A DNA stretch of 43,989 nt from Ferrovibrio sp. (GCF_029255545.1 NZ_JANLJJ010000030.1:1-43989), one strand, 5' to 3'. Positions 25,801 through 36,862 are shown, counted from the stretch's first letter. Translations and numbers: made by a program. Notes: a model not told the origin generated them from the sequence alone.

Positions 25801-27417
25801 TCATTTCACCATCGTGATCGGCGAGAAGTCCTGGAACCAGTTCTGCGCCTGCACGAAGCCCTTGACCTTCTGGCTCATCGCCCGGGCATTGACGTCATGC
25901 GTCACCATCAGGAACAGCGCCTCGTCGACATACTTCTCGTGCACCTTCTGCAGCACCTTGTCCTGCGTTGCCGCATCGAAGGTGTTGCGGACCTGGTCGA
26001 ACAGCTTGTCCATCTTCGGGTCGCAGTAATGCCCCCAGTTCGTGCCATTCGGCGCCACCAGATTGCATTGCAGGTGGCGGATGAAACCGGTGAATGGATC
26101 CTGGATGAAGTAGGTAAAGTTGATCGATGTGCCACCACGGGCGCTTTCGCTTTTCGCACCAGCGCGCCAGATGTTGATCAGCTGATTCCACTCCACCACT
26201 TCGAAGTCGATCTGGATGCCGATCTCGGCGAGGCTCTGCTGGACGAATTCGTTCATCGGCAGCGGCAGCATCTGGCCCGAGCCCGAGGGGGAAATCAGCG
26301 CCTTGGTCTTCAGCGGCTTGTCGGGGCCATAACCGGCCTCCTTCATCAGCTTCTTGGCTTCGGCCAGATCGTATTTCACCTTGAAGGTCGGATTGCCGAA
26401 CCACTGGTTGCCCGGCGGCATGAAGCCCTCGGCCGGTATCATCAGCCCGCCGAGCAACTCCTTGAGCGCCATGCGGTCGATGGCCAGATTGGCCGCCTTG
26501 CGCACGCGCACGTCATTCCACGGCGAGCCTTCGGCGCGCGAGAGATGCCAGGTCCAGTTATGCGGATAGGCATTGGTGACGATCTGCAGGCCGGCCTGCT
26601 TCAGCGACGGCACCGCATCCGGCGCCGGCGCCTCGATCCAGTCGACCTGACCGGAGCGCAGGGCGGCGACGCGGGCATTCGGCTCGGGCAGCGGCAGCAG
26701 CACCATCTTGTCGAGCTTCGGCACACGGGCTTTGTCCCAGTATGCCGAATTCGGGCTCAGTTCGGCGCGTTCGCGCGGCACGAAAGCCGTCAGCTTCCAC
26801 GGGCCGGTGCCCGACGGGGTCTTGGCGAAGGCATCCCAGCTCTTGCCGAGCTTTTCCCATTGCGCTGGCGACGACATCATCACCCAGGCAATCTGGTAGG
26901 GCAGCGTGGCATCCGGCGTCTTGGTGATGATCTCGACCGCATATTTGCCGGCCGTCTTGTAGCTGGCGACGGCGGGAATGCGCGATAGGCCCTGGGCCGA
27001 CTGGCGTGGATCGAATTGCGGCGCATCCTTCTTCAGCAGCTTGTCCAGGTTCCAGACCACCGCATCCGCGGTGAATTCGCTGCCATCGTGGAATTTCACG
27101 CCTTCGCGCAGCTTGAAGGTCCATTTGGTCTTGTCGGCGGCATCGACGGCCCAGCTGGTCGCCAGGCCGGGCACCAGTACCGACGGCTTGTCGGACTTGC
27201 TCAGGTCCCAGTTGATCAGCGCGTCATAGACCGTATAGCCCATGAAGCGCATACCCTCGCCGCCCTGGTCGGTCTGCCCGGTGGTGAGCGGGATGTCGGA
27301 CGCGGTCATGCCGATGCGCAAGGTGCCCTGAGCGAAAGCCGAACCGGCCGTCAGCACCGTGACAGCTGCAGCGGCAAGCAGGGATAACAGTTTGGGGAAG
27401 CTCGTCTTGGAGGCCAT
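25801..27417 (-). CDS. Periplasmic peptide/nickel-type binding protein (DppA/OppA family)
   Basis: A 538-residue SBP_bac_5 protein. A signal peptide covers about residues 1-29 (SAFA|QG). Family patterns in the mature part include LVPGLATSWAVDAADKTKWTFKLREGVKFHDG and DVRVRKAANLAIDR. The family binds dipeptides, oligopeptides, glutathione, opines, nickel chelates and other amides; the ligand is unknown. The ATG at 27417 is preceded by an AGGA, and a longer frame adds a non-signal extension. It is the first gene of the transporter operon and lies downstream of a terminator that separates it from the amidase operon. By location it probably imports the amide or ureido substrate of those enzymes. 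Confidence 0.88.
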   Translation of the reverse strand: MASKTSFPKLLSLLAAAAVTVLTAGSAFAQGTLRIGMTASDIPLTTGQTDQGGEGMRFMGYTVYDALINWDLSKSDKPSVLVPGLATSWAVDAADKTKWTFKLREGVKFHDGSEFTADAVVWNLDKLLKKDAPQFDPRQSAQGLSRIPAVASYKTAGKYAVEIITKTPDATLPYQIAWVMMSSPAQWEKLGKSWDAFAKTPSGTGPWKLTAFVPRERAELSPNSAYWDKARVPKLDKMVLLPLPEPNARVAALRSGQVDWIEAPAPDAVPSLKQAGLQIVTNAYPHNWTWHLSRAEGSPWNDVRVRKAANLAIDRMALKELLGGLMIPAEGFMPPGNQWFGNPTFKVKYDLAEAKKLMKEAGYGPDKPLKTKALISPSGSGQMLPLPMNEFVQQSLAEIGIQIDFEVVEWNQLINIWRAGAKSESARGGTSINFTYFIQDPFTGFIRHLQCNLVAPNGTNWGHYCDPKMDKLFDQVRNTFDAATQDKVLQKVHEKYVDEALFLMVTHDVNARAMSQKVKGFVQAQNWFQDFSPITMVK

Positions 27418-27495
27418 GGCTACATCCTGTTTTTGACGTTGCGGCAAGCAACGCAAACTCCGTGCCAGCGGCCAACAGGCTGATTCCACGTGCAC

Positions 27496-27527
27496 AAATA
27501 AAAGAGGCAGGCGTTGATGCCTGCCTC
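27496..27527 (-). terminator. Terminator of the diaminopropionate lyase-amidase operon
   Basis: On the minus strand a perfect 9-bp stem, GAGGCAGGC (27527-27519) and GCCTGCCTC (27512-27504), with a 6-base loop, is followed by TTTTATTT (27503-27496). It lies 30 bases after the amidase stop, so the downstream transporter operon needs its own promoter or read-through. Confidence 0.8.
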
Positions 27528-27557
27528 AGTGCATTGTTGCCGAAGAAATGTGCAGCG

Positions 27558-28967
27558 TCAGACCGGAACCCGCTCATGCGCCGGCACCTTCATCTCGAAG
27601 GCGCCAGCCAGGCGATAAAGCAGGGCTTCGCCGAAAGGCCTGCCAATCAACTGGAAGCCGACGGGCAACCCGCCGCGCACGAAACCGGCCGGCACCGTCA
27701 TGGCTGGCAGGCCGAGATAGTTGATCGGCCGGGTCAGGCGCGTGAGGGCTGCAATCGTCTTGCCGGCCTCGGGCCTGCCCGCCACGTCGGTCTCTTCAAT
27801 GGTGGGAGCCGGCCGGTCGCCGACCGGGGCGAAAACCGCATCGGCGCCGTTCATGGCCTTGAGAAAACCCGTGATCGCGTCGCTGCGCCAGCGCTGGGCA
27901 TCTATATAGTCGATGGCGCTTAATGCGAGGCCGTTCTCCAGCCGCGCCCGCACCTGATCGCTGTAGAGATTGGGCCGCGTGCGCAGCCAGTTGCCATGCA
28001 GGGCGGCCGCCTCGGCCGAAACGATGACATTGGCGGCCGCAGTAATGGCATCCATGTCCGGTGGGGTCATTTCGATAATCCTGACGCCGAATTTCGCGAA
28101 CACGCCGAGCGCCTGCTCCAGCAGGGCCGCGCTGGGCTTGTTCAGCTTGTCCCAGAAATACCGCCGTGGCACCGCCAGCTTCAGGCCGCGCACGGCACCT
28201 GAGCGCGCCGCCCTGAGATAATCCTCCACCGGCGCCATACTGGCCGTTGGATCGCGCGGATCGGCGCCTGCCAGCAGGTTGAGCAACAGCGCGCTGTCTT
28301 CCACCCGCCGCGTCAGCGGGCCGACTGTATCGAGCGAATAGCTGAGCGGCATGCAGGCGGCCCGGCTGACCCGGCCCCAGGTCGGCTTCATCCCGACCAG
28401 GCCGCAGAAATGCGCCGGCTGGCGGATCGAGCCGCCAGTATCCGAACCAAGCGCGCCGAACACCAGCCGGGCCGCGACGGCCGCCGCGGAACCGCTGGAC
28501 GAGCCGCCGGTGATGCGGTCGGTATTCCACGGATTGCGGGCATGGCCGTAATGATAATTGTGGCCGGTCGGGCCGAAGGCGAATTCGGCCATGTTAAGCC
28601 GGCCGAGATCCAGCGCACCGGCAGCATCCAGCCGCTGCAGGGCCGTCGCGGTCTCTGTCGCCTTCCAGTGCCGGCGGATCGCCGAGCCGCAGCTGGTTTC
28701 CCTGCCGGCACGGTAATACATGTCCTTGTGCGCCAGCGGTACGCCAGCCAGCGGACCACCCTTCACGCCACGCTTGCGGGCGCGGTCGGCGGCTTTCGCG
28801 GCCTTGATGGCTGCTTCGGCCTCCAGCCTGATGAAGGCGTTGAGGCGCGGCTGCCAGGCTTCGACGCGTGCCAGGCAGGCTTCGGTGAGCGCCTGCGCCG
28901 TCAGTTTACCCTGTGCCACGGCGCGGGCGGCCTCGACAAGGCCAAGGAGAGCGGGGTCCTGGCTCAT
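27558..28967 (-). CDS. Amidase-signature hydrolase, AtzE-like
   Basis: A 469-residue amidase with the catalytic triad Lys81 (LAHKDMYYRAG), Ser156 (TGGSSSGSAAAVAA) and Ser180 (GSDTGGSIRQPAHFCG). The HKDMYYRAG and MPLSYSLDTVGPLTR segments are of the type seen in AtzE (1-carboxybiuret hydrolase) and GatA-like amidases. Its start overlaps the end of a small AtzG-like gene by 4 bases (ATGA), which is the gene pair expected for AtzE-AtzG complexes. The likely reaction is hydrolysis of a carboxamide or N-carboxy-ureide with release of ammonia. The substrate is inferred only. It is the last gene of the operon, closed by a clear terminator. Confidence 0.88.
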   Translation of the reverse strand: MSQDPALLGLVEAARAVAQGKLTAQALTEACLARVEAWQPRLNAFIRLEAEAAIKAAKAADRARKRGVKGGPLAGVPLAHKDMYYRAGRETSCGSAIRRHWKATETATALQRLDAAGALDLGRLNMAEFAFGPTGHNYHYGHARNPWNTDRITGGSSSGSAAAVAARLVFGALGSDTGGSIRQPAHFCGLVGMKPTWGRVSRAACMPLSYSLDTVGPLTRRVEDSALLLNLLAGADPRDPTASMAPVEDYLRAARSGAVRGLKLAVPRRYFWDKLNKPSAALLEQALGVFAKFGVRIIEMTPPDMDAITAAANVIVSAEAAALHGNWLRTRPNLYSDQVRARLENGLALSAIDYIDAQRWRSDAITGFLKAMNGADAVFAPVGDRPAPTIEETDVAGRPEAGKTIAALTRLTRPINYLGLPAMTVPAGFVRGGLPVGFQLIGRPFGEALLYRLAGAFEMKVPAHERVPV

Positions 28968-29239
28968 GCGCGGGCCTTCTTTTTCTTCCTGTTCTTCAGC
29001 AGTTCAGCGACCGGCACCGGAAACAGGCCTGGTTCGCGCTCAAACGGCAGCTTGCGCGCCAGCGCGCGGAATCGCGTCACAGCCGGCCCCAGCGTGGCCG
29101 AAATGGTTTCCGGTCGCCCGGCACGCAGGGCGACACCGGCCTCGCCGAACATCGCCGCGACCAGCGGGGGCGGCAGAGCGACGGCGGCCTTGGCCGGCGA
29201 AGCCGGCTGCAGGGCAACGACCTTGGATTTATGCTTCAT
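28964..29239 (-). CDS. Small AtzG-like (GatC-like) amidase partner, putative
   Basis: A 91-residue protein between the carbamoylase and amidase genes, overlapping both by 4 bases, which marks it as a real co-translated gene. Residues about 25-75 form a helical region with a spaced pattern of hydrophobic and Arg/Leu positions followed by LPFEREPGLFPV. This resembles DUF4089/AtzG proteins, whose C-terminal EP-x-x-x-F stretch packs against the amidase. The N-terminus is Lys/Ala/Pro-rich and the C-terminus ends in a Lys/Arg/Ala tail, both unusual. AtzG is a GatC-like subunit required by AtzE. The resemblance is by pattern and position and has not been tested by alignment. Confidence 0.6.
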   Translation of the reverse strand: MKHKSKVVALQPASPAKAAVALPPPLVAAMFGEAGVALRAGRPETISATLGPAVTRFRALARKLPFEREPGLFPVPVAELLKNRKKKKARA

Positions 29240-30171
29240 GGCGGCGGCTCGGCTCCCTTGCGTTCGGTGATCAGGCCATAATGCTGCGGCATGCGGTGAA
29301 CTGCAAAGTTGAAAGTCGTGGTCTTGTAGCTGGCGCAGGCATCAAGGTCGCAGGCGGCCACCGCCAGCTCGTCACCATCGCCGCGCGTCGCTGCCACGGT
29401 CATGCCCGACGGCGCGATGATCTGGGTGCCGCCAATCATCGGCACATTTTCCTCGTCGCCGGCCTTGGCCACGCCCACCACCCAGCAGCCATTCTGGTAG
29501 GCGCCGGCCTGCATCACCAACTGGTTGTGGAACAGGGACAGGTTGTCATGATCGGGCGCCGGCGGGTTATGCACCGGCGTGTTGTAGCCGAGCAGGATCA
29601 TTTCGGCACCCTGCAGCCCCATCACGCGATAGGTTTCCGGCCAGCGCCGATCATTGCAGATGCACATGCCAAGAATGCCGTCGAAAGCGCGCCACACTCT
29701 GAAACCGGTATCGCTGACATCGAAATAGCGTTTTTCCAGGTGCTGGAAGCGGCGCCAGGGTTCATGCTCGCGATGGCCGGGCAGGTGCACCTTGCGATAC
29801 TTCCCTATTATCCGGCCGTCCCTGTCGACCAGGATCGAGGTGTTGAAGCGTGCCGGGCGGCCGTCCTGCTCGGTCAGTTCGGCATAACCGAGCGAAAATC
29901 CAAGCCGCAGCAGGCGGGCCTCGTCGAACAGCGGCTGCGTCTCCGGACCAGGCATCTCCCGTTCGAAGAAGCTGTCGATCTCGGCCTGGTCGGTCATGTA
30001 CCAGCGCGGAAAGAAGGTGGTCAGCGCCAATTCGGGAAACACCACCAGATCGCAGCCCATGCGTTTGGCCTCGCGCAGATGCGCGATCAGGCGCTCGACC
30101 ACCCGGGCGCGGCTGTCGCTGCGCGCGATCGGGCCAAGCTGCGCGGCGCCAACCGTGATGACACGAGCCAT
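29236..30171 (-). CDS. N-carbamoyl-D-amino acid hydrolase (D-carbamoylase)
   Basis: A 311-residue nitrilase-superfamily enzyme that closely follows the Agrobacterium D-carbamoylase pattern along its whole length. The catalytic triad falls at the same numbers as in that enzyme: Glu47 (FPELALTTFFPRW), Lys127 (GKYRKVHLPGH) and Cys172 (CICNDRRWPE). GYNTPVHNPPAPDHD and FNFAVHRMPQHYGLI are further family motifs. The reaction is N-carbamoyl-D-amino acid to D-amino acid, CO2 and ammonia. The ATG at 30171 lies 2 bases after the lyase stop; the longer frame upstream runs inside the lyase gene. Together with diaminopropionate lyase it suggests decarbamoylation of a ureido amino acid. No hydantoinase is seen nearby. 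Confidence 0.9.
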   Translation of the reverse strand: MARVITVGAAQLGPIARSDSRARVVERLIAHLREAKRMGCDLVVFPELALTTFFPRWYMTDQAEIDSFFEREMPGPETQPLFDEARLLRLGFSLGYAELTEQDGRPARFNTSILVDRDGRIIGKYRKVHLPGHREHEPWRRFQHLEKRYFDVSDTGFRVWRAFDGILGMCICNDRRWPETYRVMGLQGAEMILLGYNTPVHNPPAPDHDNLSLFHNQLVMQAGAYQNGCWVVGVAKAGDEENVPMIGGTQIIAPSGMTVAATRGDGDELAVAACDLDACASYKTTTFNFAVHRMPQHYGLITERKGAEPPP

Positions 30172-30173
30172 GT

Positions 30174-31388
30174 TCAGCCCCTCCCCTTCACATCCTCCGG
30201 ACTGCGGCCAACGATCTGCCGGTACAACGCCGGATCGGTGGCGCCCTCGCTGCCGAACACCAAAATCCGCGACGCCGCATCCAGCCCCAGCGCTGCCGCC
30301 AATGCCGGATTTTCCGCCGCCGCCAATGCGCCCGCCAGCCCGGCCACGGCGGATTCGCCAGCCGCAATGGCCGGATCGCCTGCGGCCGGTGATGCCAAGC
30401 GCCGCATCAGCGCGGCTGCCTGCTCGTCGCTGATCGTCATGAAGGCATCGGCACCGGGATCGAGAATCTGCCACGCCAGCAGCGAGACCTCGCCACAGGC
30501 CAGGCCGGCCATAATGGTGTCCAGCGCGCCCTCGACCACCACCGGCCGACCGGCGCGGGCGCTGCGGAACAGGCAGTCGGCGCGATCCGGCTCGACCACC
30601 ACGAAAACCGGCCGGGCTGCACCGAGCGTTTCCCACAGATAAGCCAGGATCGCCGCCGCCATGCCGCCGACGCCGCCCTGCACGAAAACATGCGTCGGCA
30701 TATCGCCTGCCGGCCATTGCGCCAGCGCCTCGGCGGCCATCACCGAATAGCCCTGCATCACGTCGCGTGGCACATCCTGGTAACCGGGATAGGAGGTGTC
30801 CGAGATCACCAGCCAGCCATTGGCCGTGGCAGCCTGCTGTGCCTGCCGGACGCTGTCGTCGTAATTGCCGGCGGTGCGGACCACCTTCGCGCCATAGCCG
30901 GCAATGGCGGCTTCTCGGCCGGCGCTGACCGTGGCATGGATGTAGATCACGCAGGCGCAGCCGAACAGGGACGCGCCCCAGGCCACCGAACGGCCGTGAT
31001 TGCCGTCGGTGGCGCAGATCACAGTCAGGCGGCTAGCCTCGTCGCGATAGCGACCGGCCCGCAGGTCGGCCACCGTCACGGCTTCCGGCGCGATGCCGCA
31101 CGTGGCGGCAATGGTTTTCTGCAGCTGCCGCAGCACCGCATAGGCGCCACCCAGCGCCTTGAAACTGCCCAGGCCAAAACGGTCGCCCTCGTCCTTGTAG
31201 CGGATGGCTCCCAGTCCATGCCGCACGGCCAGTCCCCGCAGGTCATGCAGCGGCGTGACGGCAAAACCCGGCCACGCCGCGATCTCCCGCCGTGCCGCTT
31301 CATGTGCGGCCAGCGACTGGATGGCTTTCAGTGGCTCGGGATAGGGAATGTCATGCCGGCAACGCGGATTGGAATAAAGATCGGTCAT
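30174..31388 (-). CDS. Diaminopropionate ammonia-lyase family protein
   Basis: A 404-residue PLP enzyme of fold type II. The PLP lysine is Lys77 in RFGLGSFKALGGAYA, the same number as in E. coli diaminopropionate ammonia-lyase (YgeX). Further motifs are ATDGNHGRSVAWGA (PLP phosphate and alpha-carbon region), QGGVGGMAAAI (glycine loop) and EPDRADCLFRSA. The family turns 2,3-diaminopropionate (D or L) into pyruvate and two ammonia. It is the first gene of a four-gene operon with D-carbamoylase, the AtzG-like protein and the amidase, all with gaps of 2 bases or overlaps. An activity on another amino acid is possible but the motif fit is good. No Shine-Dalgarno site is obvious before the ATG. Confidence 0.87.
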   Translation of the reverse strand: MTDLYSNPRCRHDIPYPEPLKAIQSLAAHEAARREIAAWPGFAVTPLHDLRGLAVRHGLGAIRYKDEGDRFGLGSFKALGGAYAVLRQLQKTIAATCGIAPEAVTVADLRAGRYRDEASRLTVICATDGNHGRSVAWGASLFGCACVIYIHATVSAGREAAIAGYGAKVVRTAGNYDDSVRQAQQAATANGWLVISDTSYPGYQDVPRDVMQGYSVMAAEALAQWPAGDMPTHVFVQGGVGGMAAAILAYLWETLGAARPVFVVVEPDRADCLFRSARAGRPVVVEGALDTIMAGLACGEVSLLAWQILDPGADAFMTISDEQAAALMRRLASPAAGDPAIAAGESAVAGLAGALAAAENPALAAALGLDAASRILVFGSEGATDPALYRQIVGRSPEDVKGRG

Positions 31389-31530
31389 GGGAGGCCAGAA
31401 AACTGGGCGGATGAGGATTCTGTTTCAAGCAAGTTGCCTGCCAACGGCGGGCCAACATGCTTTCGGCCATAAAAACGCCTGCCCGCCGCGACGCGCAAAC
31501 GGAAAATGGGCAGCCGTTGTGCAGATGCCT

Positions 31531-32012
31531 TCAATCTGAGCGGACTTCGATCGCCCGGTCGAGCGGCACCAGTTCCTCATCGCCGGCATCGCCGCAGGCC
31601 CACATGACGATGGCGAAACGGCCCGGCCGGTCGAGCGCCGTCATCGGATGATGCCAGGTGCCAGGTGCATAAACGACGCCCTGGTCGGCAGTGGCAATAA
31701 AAGCCGTGGCTTGCCCCGTATCAGGCCGTCCATTGCCGTCGTCCGGGCAAACGGCGACGAGGTACCGCGCCACATCCAGCGGCATGAAACATTGCGATGA
31801 AAAGGCGTGCCGCTCGAATAGCCGCAGGGCCAGCGGCAGTTGCTGGTATGCAACCGTGGTCAGCGAAAAATCGAGCTTCGCGTCTGCGCGGCGATTTTCG
31901 ATCATCTCGCCGCAATAAAGGCGCCCTTCCCCTTCCGGTGCCGCCACAACCCGGCCATAAGGCGCAAAGGCCTCAGCCGTCAACCCGCGCGGCGCCAGAA
32001 TGAGCGCAGGCA

Positions 32013-32013
<1 letters not shown>
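31531..32013 (-). CDS. allA: Ureidoglycolate lyase
   Basis: A 160-residue cupin-fold protein, the same length as E. coli AllA. Family features include the start LTAEAFAPYGRVV, ERHAFSSQCFMPLD and GVVYAPGTWHHPMTALD. It splits ureidoglycolate into glyoxylate and urea, the last step of allantoin (purine) breakdown. Its ATG shares one base with the gyrB stop (TGATG at 32015-32011), so translation is coupled to gyrB, an unexpected partner. No other allantoin gene is in the window. Downstream, TTTTT (31475-31471 on the minus strand) follows a loose GC-rich inverted repeat that could be a weak terminator. Confidence 0.88.
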
Positions 32014-34466
<2,453 letters not shown>

Positions 34467-35675
34467 TCAACTGAAAGCGGCACGCGGCGTCACCACGCCA
34501 TCGGCCACCATGAAAAACTCCGCCTGACCCGCAAGACCCGCGAACAGGTCGTCATCGGTACCGGTCAGCCATACCTGCCCACCCAGAGCAAGCAATTCCT
34601 CGTACAGCGCCGCCCGCCGCCGGGCGTCGAGATGCGCCGAAATCTCGTCCAGCAGCATCAGCGGTGCCATCTGCCGGCGGGCGCGGATCAGCCGCGCATT
34701 GGCCAGTGTGATGGCGATCAACAGCGCCTTCTGCTCGCCAGTGGAGCATTGCGCCGCCGGCTGATCCTTCTCCGCATGCCACACTGCCATGTCACTGCGA
34801 TGCGGGCCTTCGGTGGCCGCGCCAGCCTCGCGGTCGATGCCACGCCGCTCGGCCAGCATGGTCCGGTATTTCTCTTCCGCCGCCAGCGCCGGCATGTCGG
34901 CCAGCCAGGCTTCGATCACGCCCTGCGCCGCCAGTCGCGCCTGCGGGAACGGCCCGGTGGCCAGCGCCATGCCGGCTTCGATCCGCCCCAGTCCGTCACG
35001 CCGCGCCGCCGCCACGGCAACGCCGTGTTCGGCCATCTGACTCTCCAGCGCCGCCAGCCAGGCCGAATCGGCACCACCGATCTTCAGCAGGCGGTTGCGT
35101 TCGCGCATCGCCCGCTCGAAGGCAGCGACCTGACGGGCATGGCCGCCATCGAGGCCGTAAACCAGCCGGTCCATGAACCGGCGCCGCGTCGACAAGCCCT
35201 CGACGAACAGGCGGTCCATCTGCGGTGTCAGCCAGACCACATCCAGATACTCGGCCAAACCATTGGCGCTGGCCGCCGGCTCGCCGTTGACCCGCACGAT
35301 GCGGCGCTCGGCATTGTCCTCATCACCCGCCGCCTCGGCCAGACCGGTGCCGATGGAAACCGGACCGATCACGCTGGCCAGTTCGGCATGAGCCGCCCAG
35401 CAGCACCGTAAAGCCGGTTGGCCTGTGGTGCGGCTGACTTCCGACAGCCTGGCCCGGCGCAGACCGCGGCCAGGGCTAAAAAACGACAGCGCCTCCAGGA
35501 TATTGGTCTTGCCGGCGCCATTCGGGCCAGTCAGCACCACCGGCTGGCCGCTCAAACGCAGATGCAGCTCGGCGTAATTGCGGAAATCGCGCAGGCTGAG
35601 CGAGAGAACGGCTGTGCCGCCCGCTGTCGCACCTTCGTACGGCCTTTCCGCAACCAGAGCTGCGCTACGCACCAA
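34467..35675 (-). CDS. recF: DNA replication and repair protein RecF
   Basis: A 402-residue SMC-like ATPase. Walker A is GPNGAGKTNILEALSFFSPGRGLR, the signature is CSTGEQKALLIAI, and Walker B is LMLLDEISAHLD. RDFRNY near the start is diagnostic. RecF helps load RecA at gaps. No ATG precedes the conserved start; TTG at 35675 or GTG at 35672 must be used, or the protein may start later. It lies 2 bases after dnaN and 12 before gyrB. Confidence 0.95.
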   Translation of the reverse strand: MVRSAALVAERPYEGATAGGTAVLSLSLRDFRNYAELHLRLSGQPVVLTGPNGAGKTNILEALSFFSPGRGLRRARLSEVSRTTGQPALRCCWAAHAELASVIGPVSIGTGLAEAAGDEDNAERRIVRVNGEPAASANGLAEYLDVVWLTPQMDRLFVEGLSTRRRFMDRLVYGLDGGHARQVAAFERAMRERNRLLKIGGADSAWLAALESQMAEHGVAVAAARRDGLGRIEAGMALATGPFPQARLAAQGVIEAWLADMPALAAEEKYRTMLAERRGIDREAGAATEGPHRSDMAVWHAEKDQPAAQCSTGEQKALLIAITLANARLIRARRQMAPLMLLDEISAHLDARRRAALYEELLALGGQVWLTGTDDDLFAGLAGQAEFFMVADGVVTPRAAFS

Positions 35676-35677
35676 AC

Positions 35678-36796
35678 TCAGACTCGCATCGGCATCAGCA
35701 CATACAGCGCGCCATCGTCGCTGGGATCGCGGACGACAGTCGGAGCCAGTGCATCGGCCAACAGGAAACGGGCATTCTCGCCCTCGATCTGACTGGCGAT
35801 ATCCAGCAGATAGCGCGAGTTATAGCCGATCTCGATCGGCTTGGAACTGTAGGCCGCAGTAAGCTGCTCGGAGGCCGAGCCCTGGTCAGGGCTCGTGGCC
35901 GACAGCTCGATGCCGTCGGGCTTGAGCGACAGCTTCACGGCGCGGCTCTTCTCGGTCGAGATGGTGGCGACACGATCAACGGCGGCGGCAAAGGCCTTGC
36001 TGTCGACTTCCATCACCTTGTCGTTGTCGCGCGGAATCACCCGCTCATATTCCGGGAAGGCACCGTCGATCAGCTTGGACACCAGCACCAGATCGCCGAA
36101 GGCGAAGCGGATCTTGGTGTCGCTCAGCTCGATCTTGGCTTCTGCCGCGCCGCCTTCCAGCAGCTTGCGCAACTCATTCACCGTCTTGCGCGGCACGATC
36201 ACGCCCGGCATGCCGGCGGCACCGGCAGGCAGCGGCGCCTCAACGCGCGCCAGACGGTGGCCATCGGTGGCAACGGCACGCAGCATCGGCACGCCGGCGC
36301 TGGAGGCCGCATGCACGTATATGCCGTTCAGGTAGTAGCGGGTCTCTTCGGTAGAGATGGCGAAGCGCGTCTTGTCGATCAGGCGGCGCAGCTGTTCGGC
36401 TGGCAGCATGAAGCTGTGCGGCAGGTCGCCGGCGGCCATCACCGGGAAGTCGTCTTTCGGCAGGCAACTCAGCTTGAAGCTTGAACGGCCGGCACGCAGA
36501 TCAAGGCGTTGCTCGGCCGGGGTGTAGGTCAGCTCGACCTCCGCCCCTTCGGGCAGCTTGCGCACAATATCGTAGAAGGTATGGGCCGGCACCGTGGTGG
36601 CGCCGGGCTGCGCCACCTTGGCGGGCAGCTTCTCGACCACGGCGATATCGAGGTCGGTGGCGGTGAGCGCCAGGCGGTCGCCCTCGGCTTCCAGCAGCAC
36701 ATTCGACAGGATCGGGATCGTGTTGCGGCGCTCGACCACGCTCTGGACGTGGCTCAGGGCAGTGAGCAGGACGGCACGCTCGATAGTGAGTTTCAT
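35678..36796 (-). CDS. dnaN: DNA polymerase III beta sliding clamp
   Basis: A 372-residue clamp subunit with three repeated clamp domains; it starts MKLTIERAVLLTALSHVQSVVERRNTIPILSNVLLEA and ends with the clamp-type tail VLMPMRV. It forms the ring dimer that tethers DNA polymerase III. The gene lies 192 bases after dnaA with its own promoter-like sequence, and 2 bases before recF. No clear Shine-Dalgarno site precedes the ATG. Confidence 0.97.
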   Translation of the reverse strand: MKLTIERAVLLTALSHVQSVVERRNTIPILSNVLLEAEGDRLALTATDLDIAVVEKLPAKVAQPGATTVPAHTFYDIVRKLPEGAEVELTYTPAEQRLDLRAGRSSFKLSCLPKDDFPVMAAGDLPHSFMLPAEQLRRLIDKTRFAISTEETRYYLNGIYVHAASSAGVPMLRAVATDGHRLARVEAPLPAGAAGMPGVIVPRKTVNELRKLLEGGAAEAKIELSDTKIRFAFGDLVLVSKLIDGAFPEYERVIPRDNDKVMEVDSKAFAAAVDRVATISTEKSRAVKLSLKPDGIELSATSPDQGSASEQLTAAYSSKPIEIGYNSRYLLDIASQIEGENARFLLADALAPTVVRDPSDDGALYVLMPMRV

Positions 36797-36826
36797 GGCT
36801 GGAAACCGGTGATGTTTTTTGTTGGT

Positions 36827-36846
36827 TTCGGCAGGGTTTTGCCGAA
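36827..36846 (-). promoter_or_regulatory. Stem-loop at the 5' end of the predicted dnaN transcript
   Basis: TTCGGCA (36827-36833) and TGCCGAA (36840-36846) form a perfect 7-bp stem with a 6-base loop. With the predicted start near 36847, the hairpin would be at the very 5' end of the dnaN mRNA, a position known to protect transcripts from decay. Confidence 0.5.
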
Positions 36847-36853
36847 TCCAAAG

Positions 36854-36862
36854 AATATACCA
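36854..36862 (-). promoter_or_regulatory. Extended -10 promoter of dnaN
   Basis: On the minus strand TGGTATATT fits an extended -10 element (TGn plus TATATT). The -35 region (TCGCGT at 17 bases) is poor, as allowed for this promoter type. It lies about 58 bases upstream of the dnaN start. Confidence 0.5.

Noticed and set aside
23662-26988. Very long plus-strand open frame (over 1100 codons) opposite the peptide transporter genes
   Set aside because: Its translation is rich in His, Gln, Gly and Arg, has no domain pattern, and mirrors three well-supported minus-strand genes. It is an antisense frame kept open by high G+C.
30172-30717. N-terminal extension of the D-carbamoylase to 493 residues
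   Set aside because: It lies inside the diaminopropionate lyase gene in another frame. The enzyme starting at 30171 already has the catalytic residues at the standard numbers.
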